DNA from: Nanobdellota archaeon
GTDB lineage: Archaea > Nanobdellota > Nanobdellia > Parvarchaeales > Parvarchaeaceae
DNA length: 48,786 nucleotides
Reading direction: 5' to 3'
NCBI GenBank assembly: GCA_021797085.1
Contig: JAKAAG010000005.1
Location: 1 to 48,786 of the forward strand
Below, one piece after another: positions 36,227 through 44,081 of this stretch (positions within the stretch are counted from its first letter, which is position 1; the number at the start of each line of letters is the position of its first letter). Both the position numbers and the translations under genes were made by a program. Under the pieces are notes generated by a model. That model was not told the origin of the DNA and did not search any database. It saw only the letters and a list, made by a program, of their open reading frames with translations.

Positions 36227-36284
36227 ATTTTTATAAATATTTGAAAGTATATAATCTTTATCTATATTAATTTGAACATTTTGT

Positions 36285-36295
36285 ACTATCGTTAG
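36285..36295 (+). repeat. 11-bp direct repeat, copy 1
   Basis: ACTATCGTTAG is identical to 37291-37301, and the two copies flank the methyltransferase gene. Repeats of this length occur by chance in a window of this size, so a mobile-element origin is only a possibility. Confidence 0.35.
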
Positions 36296-36326
36296 CGGGG
36301 AGGTATCCGAATATCGGCATCTCGAA
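36285..36326. other. G+C-rich intergenic segment with hairpin
   Basis: In an AT-rich gap between divergent genes, ACTATCGTTAGCGGGGAGG is followed by a hairpin with CCGA/TCGG and GAG/CTC pairing around an ATA loop (36298-36325). G+C-rich islands between genes of AT-rich archaea often mark structured RNAs, but no known family is recognised. The first 11 bases recur next to tRNA-Gln. Confidence 0.3.
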
Positions 36327-36349
36327 TATATAATTTACCCAATCAAGGC

Positions 36350-36359
36350 TTAAATAAAA
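36350..36359 (+). promoter_or_regulatory. TATA-like box for methyltransferase gene
   Basis: CTTAAATAAA is centred about 24 bp before the ATG at 36378. Confidence 0.4.
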
Positions 36360-36377
36360 TAAGCTGCTTATAATAAA

Positions 36378-37145
36378 ATGCCTAAAAAATCAAGTAATGC
36401 TTATTTCTATGAAGGTTTCGTAAGACAATACATCGATTCGCAGCCGTCTAACCCGAGACATAAATATATCGATAAACCTGCCATGCACAAGGCTGTACCG
36501 GATTTAAACGGAAAAAGCGTCCTTGCAATTGGCTGCGGGAGCGGAGATGAGCTAAATTACCTTAGATATAAAGGGGCCAGAAAGGTGGTTGGGATAGATT
36601 CTTCAGAGTACATGGTAAAGGCTTCAAGGATCAATGCTCCGGAAGCGGAGGTCTACAAGATGTCTGCCGATAAGCTAGCTTTTAAAAAGGAAAGCTTTGA
36701 TTTTGTTTATTCAGATTTGGCGGTTCACTATGTAAGTGACATTGGAAAGGTCTTCTTAAATGTTTACAGGGTTCTTAATAAAAACGGGCTGTTTCTTTTC
36801 TCAACTACTCATCCGATTGAAGATACGTTAGAGAAAATAAAATTAAGCGGCCAAAAAGAATTGAAAGTATTGGGTTACAGCAAAATAAACGGCATAATTG
36901 ACAGGGTATATGGAGATTATTTTAATAAAAAAAGGATAACAGAAAAATGGTTTGGCGGAGACGAAGTAACTTTCTATTATACCCCGATTTCAGATATAAT
37001 AAATAAAGCCATTCTATCAGGATTTAGAATCGTAGAAGTGTTAGAGCCAAAGCCGCTAAAGTCGATGCAAAAGGCCAGCCCAGATCTTTACAAAAGAATG
37101 GCTAGAATACCTTTTATCTTAATATTTAAGCTAAAAAAAGAATAA
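36378..37145 (+). CDS. Class I SAM-dependent methyltransferase
   Basis: This 255-aa enzyme has a Methyltransf_11/25-type fold. Motif I is SVLAIGCGSGDELNYL (near 50), followed by the acidic VVGIDSSEYMVKASR. The motif IV region is FDFVYSDLAVHYVSD, and FLNVYRVLNKNGLFLFSTTHPIED is typical of the family. The second of the usual glycines is retained, so SAM binding is likely. The acceptor is unknown; the family methylates small molecules, lipids or quinones, and no neighbour narrows it. Confidence 0.85.
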   Translation: MPKKSSNAYFYEGFVRQYIDSQPSNPRHKYIDKPAMHKAVPDLNGKSVLAIGCGSGDELNYLRYKGARKVVGIDSSEYMVKASRINAPEAEVYKMSADKLAFKKESFDFVYSDLAVHYVSDIGKVFLNVYRVLNKNGLFLFSTTHPIEDTLEKIKLSGQKELKVLGYSKINGIIDRVYGDYFNKKRITEKWFGGDEVTFYYTPISDIINKAILSGFRIVEVLEPKPLKSMQKASPDLYKRMARIPFILIFKLKKE

Positions 37146-37290
37146 AAAGCCGCCATAATCTAATCCTTCGGTTTTATCATTTTATACAACCGTATTATGA
37201 ATACATGAATAATCCCATAATCCTAAGGTAATTCTCAGTATCATCATGATATTTAGGGTGAAATTAAGAACGAGATATCATATACCCCGC

Positions 37291-37301
37291 ACTATCGTTA
37301 G
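37291..37301 (+). repeat. 11-bp direct repeat, copy 2, at tRNA-Gln 3' end
   Basis: ACTATCGTTAG overlaps the last three bases of the minus-strand tRNA-Gln gene. tRNA 3' ends are common integration targets, but no integrase is present nearby. Confidence 0.35.
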
Positions 37302-37371
37302 CCCTGACCGGATTTGAACCGGTGTCTAGGGCTCCAAAGGCCCTCGTGCTTGGCCACTACACTACAGGGCT
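37299..37371 (-). tRNA. tRNA-Gln (anticodon TTG)
   Basis: The cloverleaf is complete over 73 nt: acceptor AGCCCTG/CAGGGCT with the A1-U72 pair characteristic of archaeal tRNA-Gln (normally recognised by GatDE), anticodon stem AGGGC/GCCCT with loop CTTTGGA (TTG), T-stem ACCGG/CCGGT with the normal loop TTCAAAT, and discriminator A. There is no intron. Its T-loop is fully canonical, unlike both tRNA-Thr genes in the window. Confidence 0.95.
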
Positions 37372-37404
37372 ATAACATTAGCTTATGAAAGCTTCAAATA
37401 TAAA

Positions 37405-37414
37405 ACTTAAATAT
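37405..37414 (+). promoter_or_regulatory. TATA-like box for glycosyltransferase gene
   Basis: The box ACTTAAATAT is centred about 25 bp before the ATG at 37435. Confidence 0.4.
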
Positions 37415-37434
37415 ACCGAAACCTAGAGATTTAA

Positions 37435-38472
37435 ATGTTATTGGAAATATTGCTTTCGGCGATAGTTGCAGCGATTGCCACATTCATAAGCGGTAAGTTC
37501 ATAATTCCATTGCTTGTAAGGGCTGGGCTAGTAGCACAGGATATAAATAAGGAAAAACGGCCAATGCTCCCATCAAGCGGAGGTTTCCTTTTGATTATAG
37601 GTTTGTTTGCTGGCATAATGTCACTTATAGCAGCCTACAATTATGTAATAAAGGCAGACCTAAATCCAGAAGCTCTTCTTCTAGGCTTATCATCAATAAT
37701 AATAATCTCCCTCATAGGATTTGTAGATGATCTATCTGGCGGAAAGATAAGAACATCGATGGCGGACATAAAAAGAATGGCCAAGGATTATTCTATTTTT
37801 AACGGAGGGATAAGACAATGGCAGAAGCCCCTGCTTACTTTAATAGGGGCAGTTCCTTTGATGGTTCTATTCTTTGGTAGCACAGTATATTTTCCTGGGG
37901 TAGGGAATGTTGTTATCAACCCAATAATATATATCGTAATTTTAATTCCCATTGGGGTTGTGTTTGCATCAAATGCTTACAATATGCTAGAGGGACTTAA
38001 TGGTATTGCAATACAAATGGGCCTAGTCTTGTTTGCAGCATTTTCCATTCTTTCTTTTCATATGCAGAATTACAATGGCTTTGCACTTTCTGTTATAATG
38101 TTTTCCGTGTTACTTGGCTATTTGTACTATGGAAAATACCCTGCAAAGATAATACCCGGAGACAGCCTTACATACCTTATAGGAGGTGCTGTTGCTGCAG
38201 TTGCGATAATAGGAGATATGCAGCTGTTTGCCATATTTATAATGATACCTTGGATAATAGAATTTGTTTTAAAGGCCAGAAAAAGATTCCATGCGAGTTC
38301 ATGGGGGATAATTCACAAGGATGGAACATTGTCTTCACCTTACGGAAAGGAAGTCTACTCACTAACGCACCTGTTTTTAAGAAAAGAAAAATACAAGGAA
38401 TGGCAGATAGCGCTAATGCTTACTTTGATTGAAGTAGTAATATCTGCAGTAGGTCTTGTTATATTCTGGTAA
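37435..38472 (+). CDS. Polyprenyl-phosphate GlcNAc-1-phosphate transferase-like (GPT/MraY/WecA family)
   Basis: This integral membrane enzyme probably transfers a sugar-1-phosphate from a UDP-sugar to dolichyl phosphate, the first step of archaeal N-glycan or surface polysaccharide assembly. The 345-aa protein has about ten helices. Signature loops appear in order: KRPMLPSSGGFLLI, IGFVDDLSGG (catalytic DD), SNAYNMLEGLNGIAIQMGL (the NxxNxxDGx(D/N) region, here Glu for Asp), IIPGDSLTYLIGG, and RKRFHASSWGIIHKDGTL. The Asp-to-Glu change in the NML(D/E)GLNG motif is common in the eukaryote/archaea branch. It stands alone, just after tRNA-Gln on the opposite strand. Confidence 0.9.
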   Translation: MLLEILLSAIVAAIATFISGKFIIPLLVRAGLVAQDINKEKRPMLPSSGGFLLIIGLFAGIMSLIAAYNYVIKADLNPEALLLGLSSIIIISLIGFVDDLSGGKIRTSMADIKRMAKDYSIFNGGIRQWQKPLLTLIGAVPLMVLFFGSTVYFPGVGNVVINPIIYIVILIPIGVVFASNAYNMLEGLNGIAIQMGLVLFAAFSILSFHMQNYNGFALSVIMFSVLLGYLYYGKYPAKIIPGDSLTYLIGGAVAAVAIIGDMQLFAIFIMIPWIIEFVLKARKRFHASSWGIIHKDGTLSSPYGKEVYSLTHLFLRKEKYKEWQIALMLTLIEVVISAVGLVIFW

Positions 38473-38515
38473 GAATACTGGAAAGGGTTAAATTTAAACA
38501 AAATCTAATTAAAAT

Positions 38516-38986
38516 ATGGAAATAATACCGATGGGCAACACAACCGTGCAGTATGAAGGCGTTCTAGATGACCAGAAGTTCTACAATTTTCTTAGGGATC
38601 TGCTAGTTTCAGCTGGTTATTCGGTAAAGGAAACAAATTATATTCAGTTTTCTGGAGCAAATTACGTCATAAAGTGGGTAGCCATGAAAGTTATAGATGA
38701 TTATATGGCTTACAGGATAACTGTAAACCTAGATTACAGAAACATACAAGAAACTATGGCAGTGAAAGACGGCAAGCAGGTAAAGGCAAAGACGGGAACT
38801 GTGCAGGTACAGCTGGTTTCGGACATACTTGTAGACTATCTCAATAAATGGACAAAAGGCGTTTCAAAACTAGTAAGACCCATATACGATAAAATGAATG
38901 AAGAGGTCGTTGAGCAGAGAAAAGCGGCATTTGAAAGCGATGTAGAGAGCATAAAATCGGCCATACAGTCCAACTTCAACCAGTGA
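38516..38986 (+). CDS. Unknown protein upstream of rqcH
   Basis: The 156-aa product is soluble and has no motif I recognise. It alternates beta-like stretches (TTVQYEGVLDDQKFYNFLRDLL, YMAYRITVNLDYRN, KTGTVQVQLVSDILVDYL) with a helical C-terminus (EVVEQRKAAFESDVESIKSAI). It ends 2 nt before the ATG of the RqcH-like gene, so it is very likely co-transcribed with that ribosome quality-control factor. Confidence 0.65.
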   Translation: MEIIPMGNTTVQYEGVLDDQKFYNFLRDLLVSAGYSVKETNYIQFSGANYVIKWVAMKVIDDYMAYRITVNLDYRNIQETMAVKDGKQVKAKTGTVQVQLVSDILVDYLNKWTKGVSKLVRPIYDKMNEEVVEQRKAAFESDVESIKSAIQSNFNQ

Positions 38987-38988
38987 TC

Positions 38989-40752
38989 ATGCAAAGTTTA
39001 ACATCATTGGACATATATAAATTACTTGAGGAAATTAACTATATAAATGGGGGATTTATAAGAAACATAAAAAGCAGGAGAAATGAATTCTATTTTCTAA
39101 TTTATAAAGGAAAGGAATACTGGCTTAAAATAGTGCCGGGAAGTTATTTCTGCTTAGTTGATGAAAAACCTGAAGACAGTATAGACTTTGGATTCACACA
39201 GCTGGTCAAAAATGCGCTTAAGGGTAAAAGATTCTCAATAAAAATGCATAATTCCGACAGAATATTGGAAATAGAAACAGATAACAACAAACTGCTTATT
39301 GAAATGTTCTCTAAGGGCAATGTCATACTATTGAAGGATGAAAAGATAGAAAGGGCACTTTTCCAGCGAAAATTTGAAAGCAGAGAAATATCCAGCGGAG
39401 GTGAGTATGTATATCCTCCTGGAAACAAGAAATCATTTAACGACATGTACGGCGGTTTTTATTCCATTTTAAAGTCATCTGACAGAGAAAGCATAGTAAA
39501 AAGTCTTGCAATGGATTTTTCGATGGGAGGGTATTATGCCGAGGAGGCCTGTTTCCGCGCAAAAATTGACAAGTCTAAGAAGCCGCTGGATTTAAGTCAG
39601 GATGAGGCTAAAATGCTGAGGGAGAAATTCCTTGAGATAGTTAAAGAAAAGAAGCCAAACATAATTGATAAAAGGATCTTTTCTGCAATTGAATTAAAGC
39701 ATATTGAAGGACAAAAAGAGTACTTCAATAGCATGAACTCAGCAATCTTAAGCTTCTTTGAAAACCCTGCGGAAATAGAGCGGAAAAACCCTGTAAAACT
39801 AGAGCTTAACAAAGCACAGGACAGGCTGAAAGAATATGAGGAAGATATAGATTTTATAAATGGGAATTATGAGAGAATAGAAAACGCAATAAGGATTTTA
39901 AAGTCATCTGATAAAAGCATAGAGGAAAGAGAGAAAGAACTGGATAAACTAGGTTTTGTAATAAACGGAAAGAATATAATCCCAAAAGAAAGGCAAAAGC
40001 TTAACATAGACATAACGCAGACCCTTAATTATAACCTGTCTGGTTTATACCAAAAGGCAAAGAGATTGAAAAAAATAGACACTGAAGCAATAACTTCAAA
40101 GACAAAGATGATAAAAAGAATAAAAGTAAAGTCAGAAAACCAGTGGTATTCAAAATTTAGATATTTTGTAACCTCTAATGGCAAGTTAACAATAATAGGA
40201 AAGGACGTAAACCAAAACGAATCTCTTATAGAAAAGCATGTGGAAAAGAATGACTTAATTGGCCATGCGGATGTTTTTGGCAGCCCATTTGGGGTCATAA
40301 AATCAAATGAAAACAGTGAGATAAACAGAAAGGACATGGAAGAAGCTGCTATAATGATAGCCTCTTATTCATCTGCATGGAGAGCTGGTGCAGCAAACCT
40401 TGACGTTTATTTCGTAAAGCCTGAGCAGGTTACAAAAACTCCGCCTTCCGGTGAATACCTGAAGAAAGGGGCGTTTTACATAGATGGTAAAAGAGACTAC
40501 ATAAAAAGTGCGCAGCTGGGCATTTACATTTCTGTAGAGATAAAGGAGGAACTGGCAGACTTGAAAGTTACCCCCTATGAACCTGATAAAACCTTTTTCC
40601 TCATAAAGCCTGGAAACAAGAGGAGGGATGAGATTATAAGAAAAATAAACAGGGCCCTTTCACAGAAGTACTCTGTGCAGGTTAATGAGGATTATATAGA
40701 CAGGCTTTTACCGCAGGGCAAATCTTCTATAGAAAAGATTAAACTTGCCTGA
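38989..40752 (+). CDS. rqcH: RqcH/NFACT-family ribosome quality control protein
   Basis: NFACT proteins (eukaryotic Rqc2/NEMF, bacterial RqcH, formerly FbpA) bind split large subunits carrying stalled peptidyl-tRNA. I use the ATG at 38989 (587 aa, MQSLTSLDIYKLLEE); the track start at 38983 is a GTG overlapping the previous stop. The NFACT-N domain spans about 1-130 (FSKGNVILLKDEKIERALF). Helical/coiled-coil middle regions follow. The NFACT-R domain at about 385-500 has NQWYSKFRYFVTSNGKLTIIGKDVNQNE and GHADVFGSPFGVIKS. PSGEYLKKGAFYIDGKRDYI is also characteristic. Its stop abuts that of the convergent eS17 gene. Confidence 0.92.
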   Translation: MQSLTSLDIYKLLEEINYINGGFIRNIKSRRNEFYFLIYKGKEYWLKIVPGSYFCLVDEKPEDSIDFGFTQLVKNALKGKRFSIKMHNSDRILEIETDNNKLLIEMFSKGNVILLKDEKIERALFQRKFESREISSGGEYVYPPGNKKSFNDMYGGFYSILKSSDRESIVKSLAMDFSMGGYYAEEACFRAKIDKSKKPLDLSQDEAKMLREKFLEIVKEKKPNIIDKRIFSAIELKHIEGQKEYFNSMNSAILSFFENPAEIERKNPVKLELNKAQDRLKEYEEDIDFINGNYERIENAIRILKSSDKSIEEREKELDKLGFVINGKNIIPKERQKLNIDITQTLNYNLSGLYQKAKRLKKIDTEAITSKTKMIKRIKVKSENQWYSKFRYFVTSNGKLTIIGKDVNQNESLIEKHVEKNDLIGHADVFGSPFGVIKSNENSEINRKDMEEAAIMIASYSSAWRAGAANLDVYFVKPEQVTKTPPSGEYLKKGAFYIDGKRDYIKSAQLGIYISVEIKEELADLKVTPYEPDKTFFLIKPGNKRRDEIIRKINRALSQKYSVQVNEDYIDRLLPQGKSSIEKIKLA

Positions 40753-40971
40753 TTACTTTGAAGAATGTTCGATTATGAACTCTTCTATTGCCTTGCTTTT
40801 CGCAAGCTTTGTTATAAATCCTGCGATCTTATTTCTGTTCCTCTTCTGAGCGGTTATTACCTTGTTCAACGCTTCCTTGTTGTTTTCAAAATTGTCATTG
40901 AAAAGGGATTTGTACCTCTTTAGTACCTCTATTGTTGCGTTCCTTATCTCCTTGCCTCTTATCCTTCCCAT
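40753..40971 (-). CDS. rps17e: Ribosomal protein eS17
   Basis: At 72 aa this matches archaeal eS17: MGRIRGKEIRNATIEVLKRY at the start and the core LFNDNFENNKEALNKVI...NRNKIAGFITKLAKSK, corresponding to the family's F..DFE.NK and RN.IAGY.T..VK motifs. It is a small-subunit head protein found only in archaea and eukaryotes. It is monocistronic, and its stop codon directly abuts that of rqcH on the other strand. Confidence 0.92.
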   Translation of the reverse strand: MGRIRGKEIRNATIEVLKRYKSLFNDNFENNKEALNKVITAQKRNRNKIAGFITKLAKSKAIEEFIIEHSSK

Positions 40972-41052
40972 ATTTGATTAAAGATGCCGACACTACTATT
41001 TAATATTATCTTTTTTGACTAATGGTTAGCTTGATTGCAAAATGACAAATCC

Positions 41053-41062
41053 TTTTATAGTA
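41053..41062 (+). promoter_or_regulatory. TATA-like box for tRNA-Thr(GGT)
   Basis: The run TTTTATAGTA lies about 26 bp before the first base of the tRNA, so transcription would begin at or next to the mature 5' end. Confidence 0.4.
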
Positions 41063-41082
41063 ATTTAATTATTATATTTCAT

Positions 41083-41154
41083 GCCTAGGTGGCTCAGTGG
41101 CAAAGCGTCTCCTTGGTAAGGAGAAGATCGCGAGTCCGATTCTCGCCCTAGGCT
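41083..41154 (+). tRNA. tRNA-Thr (anticodon GGT)
   Basis: The cloverleaf is complete over 72 nt: acceptor GCCTAGG/CCTAGGC, D-arm GCTC/AAGC (one C-A mismatch), anticodon stem TCTCC/GGAGA with loop TTGGTAA (GGT), T-stem GCGAG/CTCGC, and discriminator T. The T-loop is TCCGATT, with C at position 55 where T (pseudouridine) is nearly universal. With the TGT tRNA it covers ACC/ACU and ACA/ACG codons. There is no intron and no encoded CCA. Confidence 0.93.
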
Positions 41155-41225
41155 TTCTCATTACATAGAAAGCAAAGAATGAATACCTGAAATCAAGTTA
41201 TTACATTAAACTATAAATAGCATTA

Positions 41226-41636
41226 TTAAAAATTAGCGAAGTAATCATCTACAAGTTCTTTTTCTGCTTCGTAAATACTTGTTTTGTATTCTTTGGCGTT
41301 TATCTTTTCCTCAAGGCCACGCAAAATAGAGCTTATTGTGACCTTCATTACCAAGCCAGGGCCTTGTTCCCTTAATTGTGTGCCGACTATACCGCTACTG
41401 TAAAGGATAACACCATAATCCTGCAATGTTAATTGAACTTTACCTAGCTCCTTGATATCATTAACATACTTCTCTAAGTATTTGGAAAATTTCAATGCTC
41501 TCGCTCTTCCTGCTTCCTTATAGAAATTCTGTATGGTTTTATCGATTTCTTTCCCAGTAAAGTATCCCTTAGAGCTCCACATATCTGCGGTTAATAGTTT
41601 CTCTAATGTTTTATCTTGAAAATGCTCAGTTCCCAT
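41226..41636 (-). CDS. Unknown soluble protein
   Basis: The 136-aa protein (MGTEHFQDKTLEKLLTADMW...) has no recognised family. It is helical, with a beta-like segment LTLQDYGVILYSSGIVGTQL and a conserved-looking REQGPGLVMKVTISSILRGLEEK. The acidic C-terminus ends VDDYFANF. It follows the PRC-barrel gene on the same strand with a 63-bp gap and may share its transcript. Confidence 0.55.
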   Translation of the reverse strand: MGTEHFQDKTLEKLLTADMWSSKGYFTGKEIDKTIQNFYKEAGRARALKFSKYLEKYVNDIKELGKVQLTLQDYGVILYSSGIVGTQLREQGPGLVMKVTISSILRGLEEKINAKEYKTSIYEAEKELVDDYFANF

Positions 41637-41699
41637 CAGTGAGTTATATATCTATGTAGATTTAAAAATATTTTGTTTATAGTACTTTGCTTTTTTTAC

Positions 41700-41972
41700 C
41701 TATATTATATCTTCTTCCGCTACTACAACAAAATCGCCTATAGAGATAACCGCACTGTATGGAATCTCTTCGAAGCCGTTTTCATCTTTCTCAAACTGAA
41801 AAGTATTAGCATAAGAAGTAGGATTCTTTACGGATAAATAAACTAGCTCGCCGGTTCTTACTTCATATATAAGATCCTCGACAGTACCTATCTTCTTTCC
41901 ACTTTTTCCCACTATAGTTTTGCCTACTATGGTTCTTGCATCTATCTTTTCTCCTTTAGTTACGCCTGCCAT
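41700..41972 (-). CDS. PRC-barrel domain protein
   Basis: The start is the ATG at 41972 (MAGVTKGEKIDART, 90 aa), because a GGAGGT Shine-Dalgarno sequence lies 6 nt upstream; the track start at 41978 is a TTG inside that region. The protein is a single PRC-barrel: VGKTIVGKSGKKIGTVEDLIYEVRTGELVYLSV, then EIPYSAVISIGDFVVVAEEDI. Stand-alone archaeal PRC-barrel proteins are small beta-barrels; some take part in CdvB- or FtsZ-linked cell division, others in RNA processing. The role here is unknown. Confidence 0.88.
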   Translation of the reverse strand: MAGVTKGEKIDARTIVGKTIVGKSGKKIGTVEDLIYEVRTGELVYLSVKNPTSYANTFQFEKDENGFEEIPYSAVISIGDFVVVAEEDII

Positions 41973-41978
41973 AATCAA

Positions 41979-41984
41979 CCTCCA
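41979..41984 (-). promoter_or_regulatory. Shine-Dalgarno sequence deciding the PRC-barrel start
   Basis: GGAGGT on the minus strand, 6 nt before the ATG at 41972, makes the upstream TTG start unlikely. Confidence 0.65.
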
Positions 41985-42030
41985 GATAATTTTACTAATA
42001 TTTTTACATTAATATATAATTAACTGATTC

Positions 42031-42543
42031 TTAACTTAAAAAGCTTTTACTGCCATTAAAGAATATAAAGTACCTATCATTTTCAATGTAGCCCATTTCT
42101 ATTGGATTTAAGCTGCTTAAATCTATATTCGAAGCTTTTAAAACAGATATTAACAAATGGCCGTTTTCAGCCGTCAGAGAAAACAGCTTTTTAATTATGC
42201 TTTCACGATCGTTTTCTTCTATATCCTGCAGAACAGTTATACAGAAAACAACGTCAAATCTTTCATTTGAAACAAAATCCTGTATTCTTTCCTTTACAAC
42301 TGAAACCTTCTTGAATCCTTTTTTAACAATCATACCAGCCATGTCTGACGGCTCAATTGCAGTTATATCATTTTCCGGCAGGATTGATTCGAGTATACCA
42401 GTGCCTGCACCAACATCAAGTATTTTATCGCTACCTTTGACTTCTATCTTTGATAAAAGAAACCTTGCCTTGCTTTCCTGCTCCCTTAAATAAAGACTTT
42501 CATAACTTTTGCCTATAGAATTGTAATAAGTTATGGAATCCAT
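42031..42543 (-). CDS. Class I SAM-dependent methyltransferase
   Basis: The track start at 42609 lies inside proS. The ATG at 42543 (MDSITYYNSIGKSYESLYL, 170 aa) follows the proS stop by 1 nt and gives a typical N-terminus. Motif I is ILDVGAGTGILESIL (near 41), then ITAIEPSDMAGMI and DVVFCITVLQDIEEN. The motif VI region is LLISVLKASN. It is short for the family, ending soon after the core fold. Co-transcription with proS suggests a link to translation, but the substrate is unknown. Confidence 0.85.
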   Translation of the reverse strand: MDSITYYNSIGKSYESLYLREQESKARFLLSKIEVKGSDKILDVGAGTGILESILPENDITAIEPSDMAGMIVKKGFKKVSVVKERIQDFVSNERFDVVFCITVLQDIEENDRESIIKKLFSLTAENGHLLISVLKASNIDLSSLNPIEMGYIENDRYFIFFNGSKSFLS

Positions 42544-42544
42544 C

Positions 42545-43978
42545 TTAATACGATTTTGCAAAGTATGCATTGAACTTTGCATCCTTGCCGCAGAATATGC
42601 ACTTTTCATTTATTAACTTCTCATTTTCCAGAGGTATCAGCCTTGAAGTAGCCCCTGTTTCGTTCTTTATGTTCTCTTCGCATTCAGGAGTGCCACACCA
42701 AGAAGCCTTTACTATGTGCAAGCTGTCCTTAACTGCTTTTACAAAACTTTCTTTTGAATTCTCTTCTCTTATCCTTTTTTTGCTGTCTTCTCTGGCATTT
42801 TCAAGCATTTTTTTGTGTATCTCTTCAAGTTTTTCCTTTATCTTTTCCATTTCATTGAATGCCAGCAATGACTGCTCATTGTTTATCCTTGTCTTCAAGG
42901 ACATGTTCTTTGAGTCAAGTTCCCTTTTGCCTACCTGTATTTTCAAAGGCACACCTTTCAAGTCATACTCGTTAAGCTTCCAACCTGGTGAGTATTCCTC
43001 TCTGTTGTCAAGAAGAACTCTTATCCCTATTTCCTTTAGCTTGGCTTCAATTTTTTTACAGTATTCTAGAATCTGGTCCTTTTCATCCTTTAATATTGGT
43101 ATTATAACACACTGATAAGGTGCAATATGCGGAGAGAGAACAAGCCCTTTGTTGTCTCCGTGTACCAATAGCATCACTCCAATTGAGCGCATTGAAATTC
43201 CCCAAGAGGTTTGAAATGGATATTGCAATTCATTCTTCTCATCCAAGAACTTTATGTCAAAAGGCTTGGAAAAGTTCTGTCCTAGGTTATGTGAAGTGGC
43301 AGCCTGCGACATGAAATTGTTTGGCAATACCGCCTCTACAGTATAAGTAGTTACTGCGCCTGCAAACTTTTCACTCTCGCTTTTCTTGCCTGCCAAAACC
43401 GGAACTGCAAGCATCTCTTCAAGGAACTGTTTATAAAAATTCAAAATATCTCTTGCGTTCTTGTCGGCTTCCTCATTCGTTCTGAATACGCAGTGCCCTT
43501 CCTGCCATAGAACTTCTCTTCCCCTCAATAGCAGCCTTGTTTCCTTTGTTTCCCACCTGACCATCGTATTCCACTGATTTATCAGCAATGGCAAATCTCT
43601 ATAACTTTTTATCCACTTTGAATAGCTGTCGTACATTATGGTTTCGGATGTAGGCCGTATTGCAAGCCTTTCATCAAGTTTCGTGTCTCCACCCATCGTT
43701 ACCCATGCTACTTCTGGGTTAAAACCAGCTATGTGCTCCTTCTCTTTTGATAGAATGCTTTCCGGTATCAATAAAGGAAAATAGGCATTTTTTACGCCTA
43801 CTGACTTAAACTTGCTGTCCAGATAGCTCACGCTCCTCTCCCACATCTCATAACCATAAGGGCGGTAAACTGCAAAGCCTTTCACTGCTGAAAAATCAAG
43901 CATCTCTGACTTAATGACAACTTGGTTATACCAGGAGATTAAATCGCTTTCTTTCTTTATTTCTATACCTTCAGCCAT
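42545..43978 (-). CDS. proS: Prolyl-tRNA synthetase (archaeal/eukaryotic type)
   Basis: This class II aaRS charges tRNA-Pro. At 477 aa it is the short archaeal type, with no bacterial editing insertion. Class II motif 2 is MVRWETKETRLLLRGREVLWQEGHC. Motif 3 is GISMRSIGVMLLVHGDNKGLVLSPHIAPYQ. The C-terminal zinc-binding domain has CGTPECEENIKNETGATSR and EKCIFCGKDAKFNAYFAKSY, ending in the characteristic Tyr. A TATA-like run at 43997-44012 is centred about 26 bp upstream. The gene is divergent from leuS, an aaRS pair sharing one intergenic region. Confidence 0.97.
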   Translation of the reverse strand: MAEGIEIKKESDLISWYNQVVIKSEMLDFSAVKGFAVYRPYGYEMWERSVSYLDSKFKSVGVKNAYFPLLIPESILSKEKEHIAGFNPEVAWVTMGGDTKLDERLAIRPTSETIMYDSYSKWIKSYRDLPLLINQWNTMVRWETKETRLLLRGREVLWQEGHCVFRTNEEADKNARDILNFYKQFLEEMLAVPVLAGKKSESEKFAGAVTTYTVEAVLPNNFMSQAATSHNLGQNFSKPFDIKFLDEKNELQYPFQTSWGISMRSIGVMLLVHGDNKGLVLSPHIAPYQCVIIPILKDEKDQILEYCKKIEAKLKEIGIRVLLDNREEYSPGWKLNEYDLKGVPLKIQVGKRELDSKNMSLKTRINNEQSLLAFNEMEKIKEKLEEIHKKMLENAREDSKKRIREENSKESFVKAVKDSLHIVKASWCGTPECEENIKNETGATSRLIPLENEKLINEKCIFCGKDAKFNAYFAKSY

Positions 43979-43996
43979 TAGTTTTTAATAGTATGT

Positions 43997-44012
43997 TAAT
44001 TAATAAAGCTTA
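43997..44012 (-). promoter_or_regulatory. TATA-like box for proS
   Basis: GCTTTATTAATTAACA on the minus strand is centred about 26 bp before the proS ATG. Confidence 0.4.
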
Positions 44013-44045
44013 CCGATTTTATCAGTAAAAACTGTATATCCAAAT

Positions 44046-44058
44046 AAAGTATAAAAAC
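44046..44058 (+). promoter_or_regulatory. TATA-like box for leuS
   Basis: AAAGTATAAAAAC lies about 29 bp before the leuS ATG at 44082. It is the most consensus-like archaeal TATA box in the window. Confidence 0.5.
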
Positions 44059-44081
44059 AAGTAGTTATTTCTTCTATCTAT

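Noticed and set aside
37222-37260. Possible C/D box sRNA on the minus strand (ATGATGA near CTGA)
   Set aside because: The C-like and D-like boxes are only 3 nt apart and the terminal pairing does not enclose them properly.
42570-43115. 181-aa plus-strand ORF opposite proS
   Set aside because: Low-complexity Ser/Phe product antisense to a clear prolyl-tRNA synthetase.
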